DNA of 64,000 bases from Deltaproteobacteria bacterium (GCA_028818755.1 JAPPNF010000167.1:186001-250000), one strand, 5' to 3'. Counted from the first letter of the stretch, positions 16,492 to 24,577 are shown. Program-made: numbers and translations. Notes: generated by a model from the letters alone, not told the origin.

Positions 16492-16821
16492 ATGGTCACC
16501 TATGTCGTTCAGTGGGACCTGCCCGACCAGAAGGCGAATCTGACGATCTACAGCAACAAGGCCAAGAACGACTGGCTGCCCATGACGCTGGCGGCGCCCG
16601 GGGTCAAGGAGATCCGCAATCTCCGAAACCCGCTGGAGGTGAGCCCCCAGGTCGCCATCATGATCGAGTTCGATACCCCGCAGGCGTGGGAGAGCTACAT
16701 CGAGTCGCCGGACTACATCCGCATCATGCGCGAGCTGAGAATCCTCGGCTGCACCAACTTCAACGCCCAGGTCTGGTTCCCGTCACGCTACTTCCCGGAG
16801 TCTCTCAAGCCGGAGAACTAG
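16492..16821 (+). CDS. Conserved hypothetical protein, probable dimeric alpha-beta barrel
   Basis: A 109-residue protein starting 10 bp after the SDR stop, with the GGGAGG ribosome site in the gap. The pattern of a strand (VTYVVQWDLP), a helix region, APGVKEIRN, then VAIMIEFDT and AWESYIESPDYIRIMRELR resembles the ferredoxin-like dimeric alpha-beta barrel (EthD/ABM) fold. No catalytic motif is recognised. Its place at the end of the ligBA-SDR cluster suggests an accessory or isomerase-like role in the same pathway, which is inference. Confidence 0.7.
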   Translation: MVTYVVQWDLPDQKANLTIYSNKAKNDWLPMTLAAPGVKEIRNLRNPLEVSPQVAIMIEFDTPQAWESYIESPDYIRIMRELRILGCTNFNAQVWFPSRYFPESLKPEN

Positions 16822-16903
16822 GCCGCCGGTAAAGAGCCGGACCGGTGCTCACCGCCGGCACCAAATGCCTGGGGAAGGGTGAAGGCTGCGGCAGGCCCAG
16901 GTA

Positions 16904-16933
16904 TTGCCAAACAGGGAAAACGTTTAATATACG
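16904..16933 (+). promoter_or_regulatory. Candidate promoter for the Sel1 pair
   Basis: TTGCCA (16904-16909), 18 bp spacer, TATACG (16928-16933) in a locally AT-rich stretch (TTTAATATACGG). A strong AGGAGG ribosome site follows at 16973-16978 before the ATG at 16984. Just after the preceding gene, GCCGG (16823-16827) and CCGGC (16853-16857) could form a weak hairpin. Prediction only. Confidence 0.45.
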
Positions 16934-16983
16934 GAATAACCCGATCGTTTGTTCGGATAAAGAGCAACACAGGAGGCAACACC

Positions 16984-17859
16984 ATGTCGTCACATCCCGC
17001 TGTCAGATCGCATCTGCAAACGAACCTCTCCGGGATCCGTGTGCCATCGGGTCCTGCGACGGCAGTCCTTCTCAGCTCTTGGATACTGGTCTTCGCCATG
17101 GCTGCATCCCCCGCGTCGGCCGGCTTTCGGGAGGGCCGGGCCGCGTTCCGGGCCGGAGACCACGAAACCGCTCTGGCAGAGTTTCGTCAGGCCGCGGGAC
17201 GCGGTCATGCGGCATCCCAGTATTTTTTGGGCCTGATGTACCGCCGGGGCCGGGGGGTCAGCAAAGACTATGCGGAAGCCGCCCGGTGGTACCGCATGGC
17301 CGCCGAGCAGGGGCACCCCAGGGCACAGTACTGGTTGGGCGTGCTGTACCGCCGCGGGCAGGGGGTGACCAAGGACATGGCGGAGGCGTTCCAGTGGTTC
17401 CGGAAGGCGGGCGAGCGGGGGAACAAGCACGCCCAGTTCTGGGCCGGCCGGATGTACCAAACGGGGAAGGGTGTGGAACGTGACTTCGAGCAAGCGGTGC
17501 AGTGGTACCGGAAGTCCGCGGAGCAGGGCCACGCGGTAGCGCAGAACAACCTCGGATATCTGTATGATATCGGCAAGGGAGTGCGGGAAGACGAGGCGGA
17601 GGCGAGGGTGTGGTACGGGAAGGCCGCGGAGCAGGGTCAACCCACCTCGCAGAGGAATTTGGGCATCCTGCTCTCGGAAGGGCGAGGGGGGCCGGAAGAC
17701 CTTGTTGAAGGGCACAAGTGGTTGACCATTTCCCTGACCAAGCGGCCCCACGAGGAAGCCGCCTCGGTGCTTGACTCCATAGAGAAACGCATGACTTGGG
17801 ATGAGATCGCCGAGGCGAAAAAGCGGGCCGAGGGTTGGAGGCCGAGTTCGAACCGCTAG
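16984..17859 (+). CDS. Exported Sel1-repeat protein 1
   Basis: A 291-residue protein with a signal peptide (hydrophobic VLLSSWILVFAMAASPASA) followed by about five Sel1-like repeats of roughly 36 residues. A typical unit is the pair GLMYRRGRGVSKDYAEA and RWYRMAAEQGH. Sel1 solenoids mediate protein-protein contacts, often in envelope or signalling functions. The last repeat ends in a helical tail closing WRPSSNR. The start at 16984 is set by AGGAGG. It is tandem with a shorter paralogue 45 bp downstream, with matching leader and tail, so the pair arose by duplication. Confidence 0.88.
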   Translation: MSSHPAVRSHLQTNLSGIRVPSGPATAVLLSSWILVFAMAASPASAGFREGRAAFRAGDHETALAEFRQAAGRGHAASQYFLGLMYRRGRGVSKDYAEAARWYRMAAEQGHPRAQYWLGVLYRRGQGVTKDMAEAFQWFRKAGERGNKHAQFWAGRMYQTGKGVERDFEQAVQWYRKSAEQGHAVAQNNLGYLYDIGKGVREDEAEARVWYGKAAEQGQPTSQRNLGILLSEGRGGPEDLVEGHKWLTISLTKRPHEEAASVLDSIEKRMTWDEIAEAKKRAEGWRPSSNR

Positions 17860-17904
17860 GGTCCGGGCCGGCAACCGTGCGGGTTTGACGCAACGAGGTT
17901 TCGC

Positions 17905-18507
17905 ATGACACGGGGGTCTGTGATGTTGTCTCTTCTTGCGGTGTCGGTTCTGGCCCTCACCTTTGTCGCGAGCCCCGTGCTGGCCAGCTTCAACGAGGGT
18001 AAGGCCGCCTATTCTTCCAAGGACTACGAATCGGCGTACCCGGAATTTCGCAAGGCCGGGGACCAGGGCCATGCCGGGGCGCAGTATCATCTCGGGATGA
18101 TGTATCGCCGGGGGCAAGGCGTGCGGACCGACCCGGTGGAGGCGGTGCGGTGGTACCGCATGGCCGCTGACCAGGGCCACGTCCGGGCTCAGTTTTGGCT
18201 CGGCTGGATGTACCGCAGAGGACGCGGAATCGAGCGAGACTACGCGGAGGCGGCCCGGTGGTATGGCAAGGCCGCGGACCAGGGTCATGCCATGGCCCAG
18301 TACAACCTCGGCCTGCTTTACCGTCAGGGCAAGGGCGTTTCGCGAAACTGGGTGGAAGCCTACAAGTGGGTAAGCCTTTTCGTAGCGCAAAAGCCGAACA
18401 GTCAGCTTGCCTGGGTGCTTGGCGACCTGGAAGAACACATGACACAAATGGAGGTCGCCGAGGCCAAGGAACGCGCGAAGAACTGGCGTCCGGTTTCGGG
18501 CAACTAG
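17905..18507 (+). CDS. Exported Sel1-repeat protein 2
   Basis: A 200-residue paralogue of the preceding gene. It has a signal peptide (MLSLLAVSVLALTFVASPVLA), then FNEGKAAYSSKDYESA (compare FREGRAAFRAGDHETA in the neighbour), about three to four Sel1 repeats such as GMMYRRGQGV and GWMYRRGRGI, and the tail EAKERAKNWRPVSGN. It lacks about two of the repeats of the neighbour. It probably forms an operon with it. Function beyond a protein-interaction scaffold is unknown. Confidence 0.87.
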   Translation: MTRGSVMLSLLAVSVLALTFVASPVLASFNEGKAAYSSKDYESAYPEFRKAGDQGHAGAQYHLGMMYRRGQGVRTDPVEAVRWYRMAADQGHVRAQFWLGWMYRRGRGIERDYAEAARWYGKAADQGHAMAQYNLGLLYRQGKGVSRNWVEAYKWVSLFVAQKPNSQLAWVLGDLEEHMTQMEVAEAKERAKNWRPVSGN

Positions 18508-18560
18508 GTCCTCGCGTTACGGAACAGTTTCCCAACCGCGCCCCGCTGTGCTCTTCCCAC

Positions 18561-19145
18561 GTGGATGCCCACGCAGACAGATTCGAGATCCTCACTACCA
18601 GGACGCCGAAGGCCATCATCGGCGGAGATTTCCGGGCCGCCGCCGTGCTGGCGCCCATTCAGGAGCGCCCGGACGGGGACTACCTGATTCTCACCCTGCG
18701 GGCGGACAACCTGAGCTCCCACAGCGGTCAGGTGGCGTTTCCGGGAGGGAGCGTCGACCCCGGTGACGACGGCCCGCTGGCCACGGCGTTGCGGGAGACG
18801 GAGGAAGAGATCGGCGTCGATCCCGGCCACGTGCGCATCGTGGGCCAGCTCGACCAGGTGTTTGCGGGCTACAACTTCCTGGTGACCCCTTTCGTGGGGC
18901 TGATTCCGTATCCATACGAGTTCCGTCCCGATCCGCGCGAAACGGCCGAGGTGTTTTCGGTGCCGGTGGCTGCCCTGCTGCGGCAGGAGGCACTCACGCT
19001 CGACTCGCGCCTGTCACAGCGGTCAGAACCCATCTACCACTTTCAATATCAGGAGTGGGACATCTGGGGGGCCACGGCCCGGATGGTCAAGCAGTTGCTC
19101 GAACTCGTGTACGGCTACGAGGCGAAGGTCTCACGACCGTCGTAG
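18561..19145 (+). CDS. Nudix hydrolase, CoA pyrophosphatase-like
   Basis: A 194-residue Nudix protein. The Nudix box is GGSVDPGDDGPLATALRETE followed by EEIG, with Asp in place of the first Glu as is common in the CoA-pyrophosphatase (NUDT7/NudL) branch. The preceding SSHSGQVAFPGG block is also typical of that branch. Expected reaction: hydrolysis of CoA to phosphopantetheine and 3',5'-ADP. The GTG at 18561 is the likely start, as upstream in-frame sequence overlaps the Sel1 gene. The start is only moderately certain and no good ribosome site is seen. Confidence 0.8.
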   Translation: MDAHADRFEILTTRTPKAIIGGDFRAAAVLAPIQERPDGDYLILTLRADNLSSHSGQVAFPGGSVDPGDDGPLATALRETEEEIGVDPGHVRIVGQLDQVFAGYNFLVTPFVGLIPYPYEFRPDPRETAEVFSVPVAALLRQEALTLDSRLSQRSEPIYHFQYQEWDIWGATARMVKQLLELVYGYEAKVSRPS

Positions 19146-19184
19146 GATGAACGGACGGATCGGCAGGCGGGCACGCCGTAGAGG

Positions 19185-19493
19185 CTAGTCCAGGTCGATG
19201 TCCTTGAGGGGCTTCTCGATGGGCTCGTCCTTGGCCTTCTTGAACAGCTCCTGGAACTTGCGGTCGAGCACCTTGCCCTTGTCCTTTTCCGCATCGAGAA
19301 TGTGGCGGTACTTCTGATCGCGCTGCGTCGCTTCTTCCCGGAGCAGGCGGCCGGCGTCCTTGAGATCCGGCGCCCTGTGCTGCGGCGGAGGCACCTCGTG
19401 CCGCAACACCACCGCCAGCGCCGGATCCACGATCAGGATCGCGCCGCAGCACGGGCAGTCCAGCTTGATCGTCGTGGCTTCCTGGTCCGACAT
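19185..19493 (-). CDS. Small CPCCG knuckle protein, function unknown
   Basis: A 102-residue acidic/basic-rich protein. Residues 11-17 read LDCPCCG, a zinc-knuckle half, then LIVDPALAVV, followed by a long charged helix (KDAGRLLREEATQRDQKYRH and beyond) that may be a coiled coil. Only one Cys cluster is present, so Zn binding would need a dimer or partner. The ribosome site GAGGAAAAGG precedes the ATG. It lies upstream of nothing on its strand and is convergent with the Nudix gene. I do not recognise a named family. Confidence 0.7.
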   Translation of the reverse strand: MSDQEATTIKLDCPCCGAILIVDPALAVVLRHEVPPPQHRAPDLKDAGRLLREEATQRDQKYRHILDAEKDKGKVLDRKFQELFKKAKDEPIEKPLKDIDLD

Positions 19494-19529
19494 GGGCCTT
19501 TTCCTCGCTACGCGGCAAGCAGTAGCCGA

Positions 19530-19898
19530 CTAGCCCCGGAGTTCGATCTGCTCGCCGTCGGGGCCGCCGAAGACGACCCGGCGCCAGCCTTCCTCGCGCG
19601 GCTCTCGCGCCGCGGTCCGGTGAGGCTCCCTCAGCAGCGTCACGCCGCGTCGTTGAAGCTCCGCGACGGTCTCGTCGAAGGTGTCCGTTTCGAGACAGAA
19701 GTGAAAACCGGCCATGGAGCCGTCGCTCCTGTGAGTCAGTTCCAGCACGGTGTCTCCCAGCTTGAGGTACGCGATCTGCATCCCCGCCGTGGCTTGGTGC
19801 TGGAAATACTTCCGGAAGCCGAAGTTCTCTTCGTAGAAGGCGATGGTGCGGTCCAGGTCCGCGACATGGAGCGCGACGTGGTCGATTCTCTTGAACAT
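19530..19898 (-). CDS. VOC (glyoxalase/dioxygenase-fold) family protein 1
   Basis: A 122-residue protein with two beta-alpha-beta-beta-beta modules: FKRIDHVALHVADLDRTIAF and a second half containing FHFCLETDTFDETVAELQRRG, ending FGGPDGEQIEL. Metal-ligand candidates are His7 and the C-terminal Glu. The group includes glyoxalase I, extradiol dioxygenases and epimerases; which one cannot be told. GAGGAG precedes the ATG by 6 bases. Confidence 0.85.
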   Translation of the reverse strand: MFKRIDHVALHVADLDRTIAFYEENFGFRKYFQHQATAGMQIAYLKLGDTVLELTHRSDGSMAGFHFCLETDTFDETVAELQRRGVTLLREPHRTAAREPREEGWRRVVFGGPDGEQIELRG

Positions 19899-20015
19899 GG
19901 CCGTCTCCTCGTCTTCCCTATACCACGATCGTTGCCCAAAGTCCCGGTAATGGCCAGGGCCGGAACGGCCCGTGCGAGCGTGAGTCCCACAACGGGCCTG
20001 TTGAGCCCGGCCGTT

Positions 20016-20438
20016 TCAGATTGACTCGACGTGCTGCCTCGCGGCAGCGGGAGTGATGATGGGCACCGCGAAAACCGGGGCCAAGGCGAGCAGGTCGTCG
20101 TCGCCGGTTACGAGAGCGTCGGCGCTTCCCGCCGCCGCGAGCTCCAGGAAAGGCTGGTCGAAGGGATCACGGCAATACGGGACGGTAGGCGGGTTCGCCA
20201 CGACGACGGTCTCGCACCATGGCAAATAGTCCGCCAGCAGGTCTTCCCGCTCCTGTTCGGTCAGTCGAAACTTCGGGTAGGACAGGACCCGCAACAACTC
20301 CAGTGTCGTCGCTTGGCTCGCCAGTGGGACAACGGCTTCCGACTGCCACGCGTGGCGCAACCAGGACAACGATGCGGCAGGGAACAGCAGGGCGGACAGC
20401 AGGACGTTGGTGTCGAGCACCAGGCGCGGCGGCGTCAT
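20016..20438 (-). CDS. PIN-domain toxin (ribonuclease) of a toxin-antitoxin pair
   Basis: A 140-residue PIN-domain protein. Acidic catalytic residues expected for Mg-dependent RNase activity are present: Asp9 in VLDTNVLLSA, Glu47 in TTLELLRVL, Asp91/Asp94 in RDPFDQPFLELA and Asp113-115 in VTGDDDLL. The PDQPFLELA-LVTGDDDLL pattern is typical of the PIN-family TA toxins. Its ATG overlaps the stop of the AbrB-type antitoxin gene (ATGA), the standard coupling for such modules. Confidence 0.88.
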   Translation of the reverse strand: MTPPRLVLDTNVLLSALLFPAASLSWLRHAWQSEAVVPLASQATTLELLRVLSYPKFRLTEQEREDLLADYLPWCETVVVANPPTVPYCRDPFDQPFLELAAAGSADALVTGDDDLLALAPVFAVPIITPAAARQHVESI

Positions 20439-20659
20439 TTACCGCGACGAGCCCAAGCCACGGCCTTGGCAACGTCGTCCTCGTCCACGCCGAGCTCGGC
20501 CAGTTTCGCGCGTACGGCCTCCACACGGGTCAGGCGCACGGGTGTCAGCACGATGCGGCCCGTCTCCCTGGTCACATCGAAGTACTCGTAGCCTTTAAGG
20601 TCGGACACCACCGCCTTCGGCAGGGTGAGTTGGTTCTTGGAAGTCAGCTTCGCAAGCAT
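20435..20659 (-). CDS. AbrB/SpoVT-type antitoxin
   Basis: A 74-residue DNA-binding antitoxin. It has the N-terminal swapped-hairpin domain (MLAKLTSKNQLTLPKAVVSD, then YFDVTRETGRIVLTPV) and a C-terminal helix (DEDDVAKAVAWARRGK) that should bind the PIN toxin. The start is set by GAGGAG 8 bases upstream; a longer in-frame extension runs antisense to aat and is rejected. It overlaps the toxin by 4 bp. It probably represses its own promoter through the inverted repeat at 20674-20696. Confidence 0.87.
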   Translation of the reverse strand: MLAKLTSKNQLTLPKAVVSDLKGYEYFDVTRETGRIVLTPVRLTRVEAVRAKLAELGVDEDDVAKAVAWARRGK

Positions 20660-20673
20660 ACTCGCACTCCTCA

Positions 20674-20696
20674 GTATGGAAGTAAGGAAACCATAC
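20674..20696 (-). promoter_or_regulatory. Candidate autoregulatory operator of the abrB-pin module
   Basis: GTATGG (20674-20679) and CCATAC (20691-20696) form a perfect 6 bp inverted repeat with an 11 bp spacer, just upstream of the antitoxin ribosome site. AbrB-type antitoxins usually bind such sites. The adjacent TTCCTTTTGG-rich stretch is AT-richer than the surroundings. Confidence 0.45.
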
Positions 20697-20770
20697 ATCA
20701 TTCCTTTTGGCAACAACGCAGACCTACACCGTCTATTCATTCCTTGCATCCACTGACTCGATTCTGCACC

Positions 20771-21466
20771 ATGGTTCCGCTCATGCCCGTCTATCGCTTG
20801 ACCCGGGATCTCGTTTTCCCCCACCCGCACGAGGCGGAACCGAACGGGCTGCTGGCGGTCGGCGGCGATCTCGGCAGCGCACGCCTCCTGCTGGCGTACT
20901 CCATGGGCATCTTCCCCTGGTACAGCGAAGGGCAGCCGATCCTGTGGTGGTCGCCTGATCCCCGCTGCGTTCTGGACCTGGAGGATTTCCATATCTCCAG
21001 GCGGCTGCGGCGCGTGTTGAACCAGGGGAGGTTCCGGGTGAGCTTCGATGAAGACTTCCGTGCCGTGATCCGTGCCTGCGCAGCCGTCGAGCGGCCAGGT
21101 CAGGAAGGCACGTGGATTACCGCCGAAATGGAACAGGCCTACGTGTGTCTCCACGAAGCCGGGCTGGCCCACTCGGTGGAATGCCGGCTCGGCGCCGACC
21201 TTGTCGGTGGCATCTACGGCATCGCCCTGGGAAGAGGGTTCTTCGGCGAGTCGATGTTCCACCGGGAGAGGGACGCCTCCAAGGCGGCGCTGGCGCGCTT
21301 GGTCGAACGGCTCGCGGGCTGGGGCTTCCATTTCATCGACGCGCAGGTTACAACCCCCCATATGCTGAGCCTCGGCGCCCGGGAGGTGCCGCGGACGGTG
21401 TTCCTGGAGGGCTTGGACGCCGCGTTGCGCCATCCCACCCGGCGCGGCAGTTGGCGGGACACGTAG
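20771..21466 (+). CDS. aat: Leucyl/phenylalanyl-tRNA-protein transferase
   Basis: A 231-residue Aat enzyme, which adds Leu or Phe from tRNA to N-terminal Arg/Lys of proteins for N-degron degradation. Family blocks are EPNGLLAVGGDL, YSMGIFPWYS, ILWWSPDPR, EGTWIT, GGIYG and FFGESMF. The start is either ATG 20771 or ATG 20783 (MPVYRL); both lack a clear ribosome site. A longer upstream frame is antisense to the TA module and is not credible. It is divergent from the AbrB/PIN module. Confidence 0.93.
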   Translation: MVPLMPVYRLTRDLVFPHPHEAEPNGLLAVGGDLGSARLLLAYSMGIFPWYSEGQPILWWSPDPRCVLDLEDFHISRRLRRVLNQGRFRVSFDEDFRAVIRACAAVERPGQEGTWITAEMEQAYVCLHEAGLAHSVECRLGADLVGGIYGIALGRGFFGESMFHRERDASKAALARLVERLAGWGFHFIDAQVTTPHMLSLGAREVPRTVFLEGLDAALRHPTRRGSWRDT

Positions 21467-21545
21467 CGGCGCGTTTCAAGTCCGGCCACGTCCCACCAAT
21501 CCCCGGGAGCAGGCATACGTAACACGATGAAGGGAGGGGCCTCGG

Positions 21546-21731
21546 ATGGCCACGGTCAAGGAAGCGTTTACCTACAAGTATCAGTCAACCAAGAACTCGG
21601 AAATCGAGGAGGCGAGCTTCTCGCCGGGAGACGAGGTGGAGGTGGTGAAGGAGTGGAGCAACGACATGTTGCTGGTGAAGAACGGCGACGGCGTGGTTTT
21701 CAACGTGCCGAAAAAGAATATCGATATGTAG
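21546..21731 (+). CDS. Small hypothetical protein
   Basis: A 61-residue soluble protein with a good GGGAGGGG ribosome site upstream. The pattern of short strands (FSPGDEVEVVKEW, NDMLLVKNGDGVVFNVPKKNI) suggests an SH3-like small barrel. The stop is followed 30 bp later by the convergent NuoF-like gene. No family recognised. Confidence 0.65.
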   Translation: MATVKEAFTYKYQSTKNSEIEEASFSPGDEVEVVKEWSNDMLLVKNGDGVVFNVPKKNIDM

Positions 21732-21760
21732 AGCGCGCTGGCCGGTAGGCCCGCCGCCCG

Positions 21761-22993
21761 TCACCCGCCGCGGAACTCTTCCGGGAAGAGCCGGAGGGCG
21801 CTCTCGATGGGCGGGCCGGGCATGTTGATCAGGCTGCAGAACCCCTTCCCCTTGTTGAACTCGATCACCTTCCCGAACTGCTCCAGCAGCGCATCGTTCC
21901 CCTGGCCGTCCTGAACCTTCTTGAGCAGCGCCACCAGCATGTTGGTTTCCATGCGGCAGGCCGGGCACTGGCCGCAGGATTCCTGAGCGAAGAAATCCGC
22001 AATCCGCGCCACCTCATCCACCACCGAATCGTCTTCGGTCAGCACCTTGACGACGCCGCATCCGATGGACGAGCCCGCCTCGCGCAGGGAATCGTGATCC
22101 AGCGGGATGTCGAGGCTTGCGGGCAGGAGGAATCCCGATGACGGGCCTCCGGGGAGGATGGCCTTCATTTGCCTGCCGCCCTTCAAGCCGCCGCCGCATT
22201 CCTCCACGAGGTGGCGCAGCGGGGTCCCGAGGGGAAGCTCGTAGACGCCCGGCCTCTCCATCTCGTCACCGAGCGAGAAGATCATGGTGCCCGAGCTTTC
22301 GCCGGTGCCGAAGGAGCGGAACCACTCCGGCCCCCGGGCAACGATGGGCGCGATATTGGCCAGCGTCTCCACGTTGTTGACCAGGCTGGGCTTGCCGAAC
22401 AGGCCGGCGGTGACCGGGAACGGCGGCTTTTGCCGGGGCAGCGGCTCCTTCCCCTCGATCACCTCCAGCGCGGCGGTGTCCTCGCCGGCCACGTAGTTGG
22501 ACGGCGCGGCGACGGTGACGAGCTCCAGGCTGAAACCGGAGCCGGCGATGTCCTCGCCCCAGTAGCCCGCCTCCCGCGCCTCGCGGATGGCGTTCTCGAC
22601 CGCTCCGGCAGCGGCGTCATAGCCGTGATTGATGTAGAGGTAGGCCTTCTCCGCCTGCACCGCGTAGGCCGCGAGAATGATCCCATCGAGGATGAGATGG
22701 GGGACGTTCTCCATGAGGACGCGGTCCTTGTGGCTGCCGGGCTCGTCCTCGCCTCCGTTCATGACCACGTAGTGGGGCGTTTCGGAGCATTCGAGGGTCA
22801 GGGCGAACTTTCGGCCGGTGGGAAACCCCGCGCCGCCCCGGCCGCGCAGGCCCGAGGCGTCCACTCTTGCGATGATTTCCTGGGGAGACAGCTTTCCGAG
22901 GCGGGCGACGGCCTCATAACCGCCTCTGGAACGATAGGCATCAAGCCTCTCGAGCCCTTCGACCACACCCCGCGGGAACAGGATGCCTTCCAT
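21761..22993 (-). CDS. NuoF-like NADH-binding flavoprotein subunit
   Basis: A 410-residue homologue of the complex I/hydrogenase/formate dehydrogenase 51 kDa subunit, which takes electrons from NADH through FMN to an Fe-S cluster, or the reverse. NADH/FMN motif: GLRGRGGAGFPTGRKF. It also has NGGEDEPGSHKDR and GEDTAALEVIEG, an SLBB-type region, and a C-terminal 4Fe-4S motif in ESCGQCPACRMET with a fourth Cys in GFCSLINMP. It starts 5 bp after the NuoE-like gene. No NuoG or catalytic oxidoreductase subunit is next to the pair, so its partner is unknown. Confidence 0.88.
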   Translation of the reverse strand: MEGILFPRGVVEGLERLDAYRSRGGYEAVARLGKLSPQEIIARVDASGLRGRGGAGFPTGRKFALTLECSETPHYVVMNGGEDEPGSHKDRVLMENVPHLILDGIILAAYAVQAEKAYLYINHGYDAAAGAVENAIREAREAGYWGEDIAGSGFSLELVTVAAPSNYVAGEDTAALEVIEGKEPLPRQKPPFPVTAGLFGKPSLVNNVETLANIAPIVARGPEWFRSFGTGESSGTMIFSLGDEMERPGVYELPLGTPLRHLVEECGGGLKGGRQMKAILPGGPSSGFLLPASLDIPLDHDSLREAGSSIGCGVVKVLTEDDSVVDEVARIADFFAQESCGQCPACRMETNMLVALLKKVQDGQGNDALLEQFGKVIEFNKGKGFCSLINMPGPPIESALRLFPEEFRGG

Positions 22994-22998
22994 GGCGG

Positions 22999-23322
22999 CT
23001 AAAAGACTCCGGTGTCGAGCAGTTGGTAGATGAGCTCCTTGAGGGAAGGGTCGATCTTGTCCAGGCGCTCCACGTGCGCTCCGCCGGCCAGATGTTCGAC
23101 GATCTCGTCAACGTCCTCTTTCTTGACCCCGGCGTACCAGCACTTGTCCGGATAGACGACCATGTTGGGGCCTTCCTGGCAGGCGCCGAAACACATGTAG
23201 GAACGTACCTCGACGTCTGCCAGCCCCTTGGCCGCCACCCGCTCCTGCAGTTCCTGCATCAACTCTTCGGAGCCACGGCTCTTGCAGTCGACATTCTGAC
23301 AGACCAGGCAGAAACGATTCAC
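22999..23322 (-). CDS. Thioredoxin-like [2Fe-2S] ferredoxin (NuoE-like)
   Basis: A 107-residue 2Fe-2S protein. N-terminal CLVCQNVDCKSRGS and later CFGACQEGPN supply the four-Cys set (C-x4-C and C-x3-C) of thioredoxin-fold ferredoxins, related to NuoE/HoxE. The GTG start at 23322 is chosen because TAAGGAG lies 6-7 bases upstream; a longer frame upstream is not credible. It couples to the NuoF-like gene, so together they form an NADH-linked electron transfer unit. Confidence 0.85.
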   Translation of the reverse strand: MNRFCLVCQNVDCKSRGSEELMQELQERVAAKGLADVEVRSYMCFGACQEGPNMVVYPDKCWYAGVKKEDVDEIVEHLAGGAHVERLDKIDPSLKELIYQLLDTGVF

Positions 23323-23454
23323 GAGGGTTCTCCTTACTCGCAACGGAAGAAAGACCGAAAGAGGTTTCTCATATTCCGACTCGGAGAGCAAATCGCCGTC
23401 GACGCCGTAGCGCATTCCGGCGTGGTCGCCTGCCCTTTTCTTTGCCCCGGATTT

Positions 23455-23508
23455 GTGAAAGAAAACAGGGTTAAAGTTCGTGCGACATCTTGCAACGTGA
23501 AAGAAAAC
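23455..23508 (+). promoter_or_regulatory. Paired 12 bp direct repeats upstream of tctC2
   Basis: GTGAAAGAAAAC occurs exactly at 23455-23466 and again at 23497-23508, with start points 42 bp apart (four helical turns). The second copy ends 14 bases before the ATG of the TctC receptor. The AT-rich sequence is unlike the surroundings. This is a candidate regulator binding pair for the TTT operon. Confidence 0.5.
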
Positions 23509-23522
23509 TCAGGAGGTTCGTT

Positions 23523-24557
23523 ATGACCAGTCGATTTCTCCGTGTCCTCATGGTGTCGGCGCTTGTCCTTGCGCTGGTCCCGTCGCTTGCGATGGGAGCG
23601 GACAGCTTCTTCAAGGGCAAGACCATTCGTTTCGTGGTCGGGTTCTCTCCGGGCGGTGGTTTCGACACCTACACCCGGTTCATCGCCCGCCATTTCAGCA
23701 AGCACGTGCCGGGCAACCCCAGGACGGTGGTTCAGAACCGCACCGGCGCCGGCAGCATGATCGCTGCCAACTACATCTACAACAGGGCCAGACCTGACGG
23801 CCTGACCGTCGGAAACTGGATCGGCCCCCTGGTGCTGCAGCACGTTCTCGGCAAGAAGGGGATCAAGTTCGACGGCCGCAAGTTCAACTGGCTGGGCGTC
23901 CCGTCCACCGACGACAACACCTGCGCGCTCACCAAGGCCAGCGGCATCAACAACGTCAAGGAGTGGTTGAACTCCAAGAGGCCGATCAAGATCGGCGCCA
24001 CCGGTCCGGGCTCGACCACCGATGACGTGCCCAAGCTGATCAAGGCCGCGACCGACCTGCCGATGCAGATCATCGAGGGCTACGGCGGCACCGCGATCAT
24101 TCGCGTGGCGGCGGAGAAGGGCGAGATCGACGGCGGTTGCTGGGCGTGGCAGTCCATCAAGCCGACTTGGCGGCAGGGCATCGAGAGCGGCAACGTCAAG
24201 CCCGTGCTCCAGGTGGGCCCCGCCAAGCACGCGGACCTGCAGGACGTGGGCGTGGCCTTCGATCTGGTCAAGGACGACAGAGGCAAACAGCTCTTGCAAG
24301 TGGCCGCTGACGTCTACCGTGGCCTGTCGCGTCCTTACAGCCTGCCGCCCGGAACACCCGCGGACCGGGTGAAGACTCTCCAGAAGGCCTTCATGGCTAC
24401 CATGAACGACCCCGAGCTGAAGGCCGAGGCCAAAAAGGCGAAGCTGGAGTTGAACCCGAACGACGGCAACTGGGTCACGAAGAAGATGAGCGGGCTCTAC
24501 AGCATGGATGGCGCGACGCTGTCCCTGTTGAAGGAAGTCCTGTTGCCGAAGAAGTAG
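23523..24557 (+). CDS. tctC: TTT-type solute receptor (TctC/Bug family), copy 2
   Basis: A 344-residue periplasmic receptor. A signal peptide (LMVSALVLALVPSLAMGA) is followed by SFFKGKTIRFVVGFSPGGGF and the DTYTRFIARHF helix. AGGAGG lies 5 bases before the ATG. It is directly upstream of the TctA-TctB fusion gene, separated by a hairpin, so this is the receptor of the only complete TTT system in the window. It resembles copies 1 (2074) and 3 (28004). Ligand is likely a carboxylate; the exact compound is unknown. Confidence 0.92.
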   Translation: MTSRFLRVLMVSALVLALVPSLAMGADSFFKGKTIRFVVGFSPGGGFDTYTRFIARHFSKHVPGNPRTVVQNRTGAGSMIAANYIYNRARPDGLTVGNWIGPLVLQHVLGKKGIKFDGRKFNWLGVPSTDDNTCALTKASGINNVKEWLNSKRPIKIGATGPGSTTDDVPKLIKAATDLPMQIIEGYGGTAIIRVAAEKGEIDGGCWAWQSIKPTWRQGIESGNVKPVLQVGPAKHADLQDVGVAFDLVKDDRGKQLLQVAADVYRGLSRPYSLPPGTPADRVKTLQKAFMATMNDPELKAEAKKAKLELNPNDGNWVTKKMSGLYSMDGATLSLLKEVLLPKK

Positions 24558-24577
24558 TCACGCATCCGATGGAGGAG

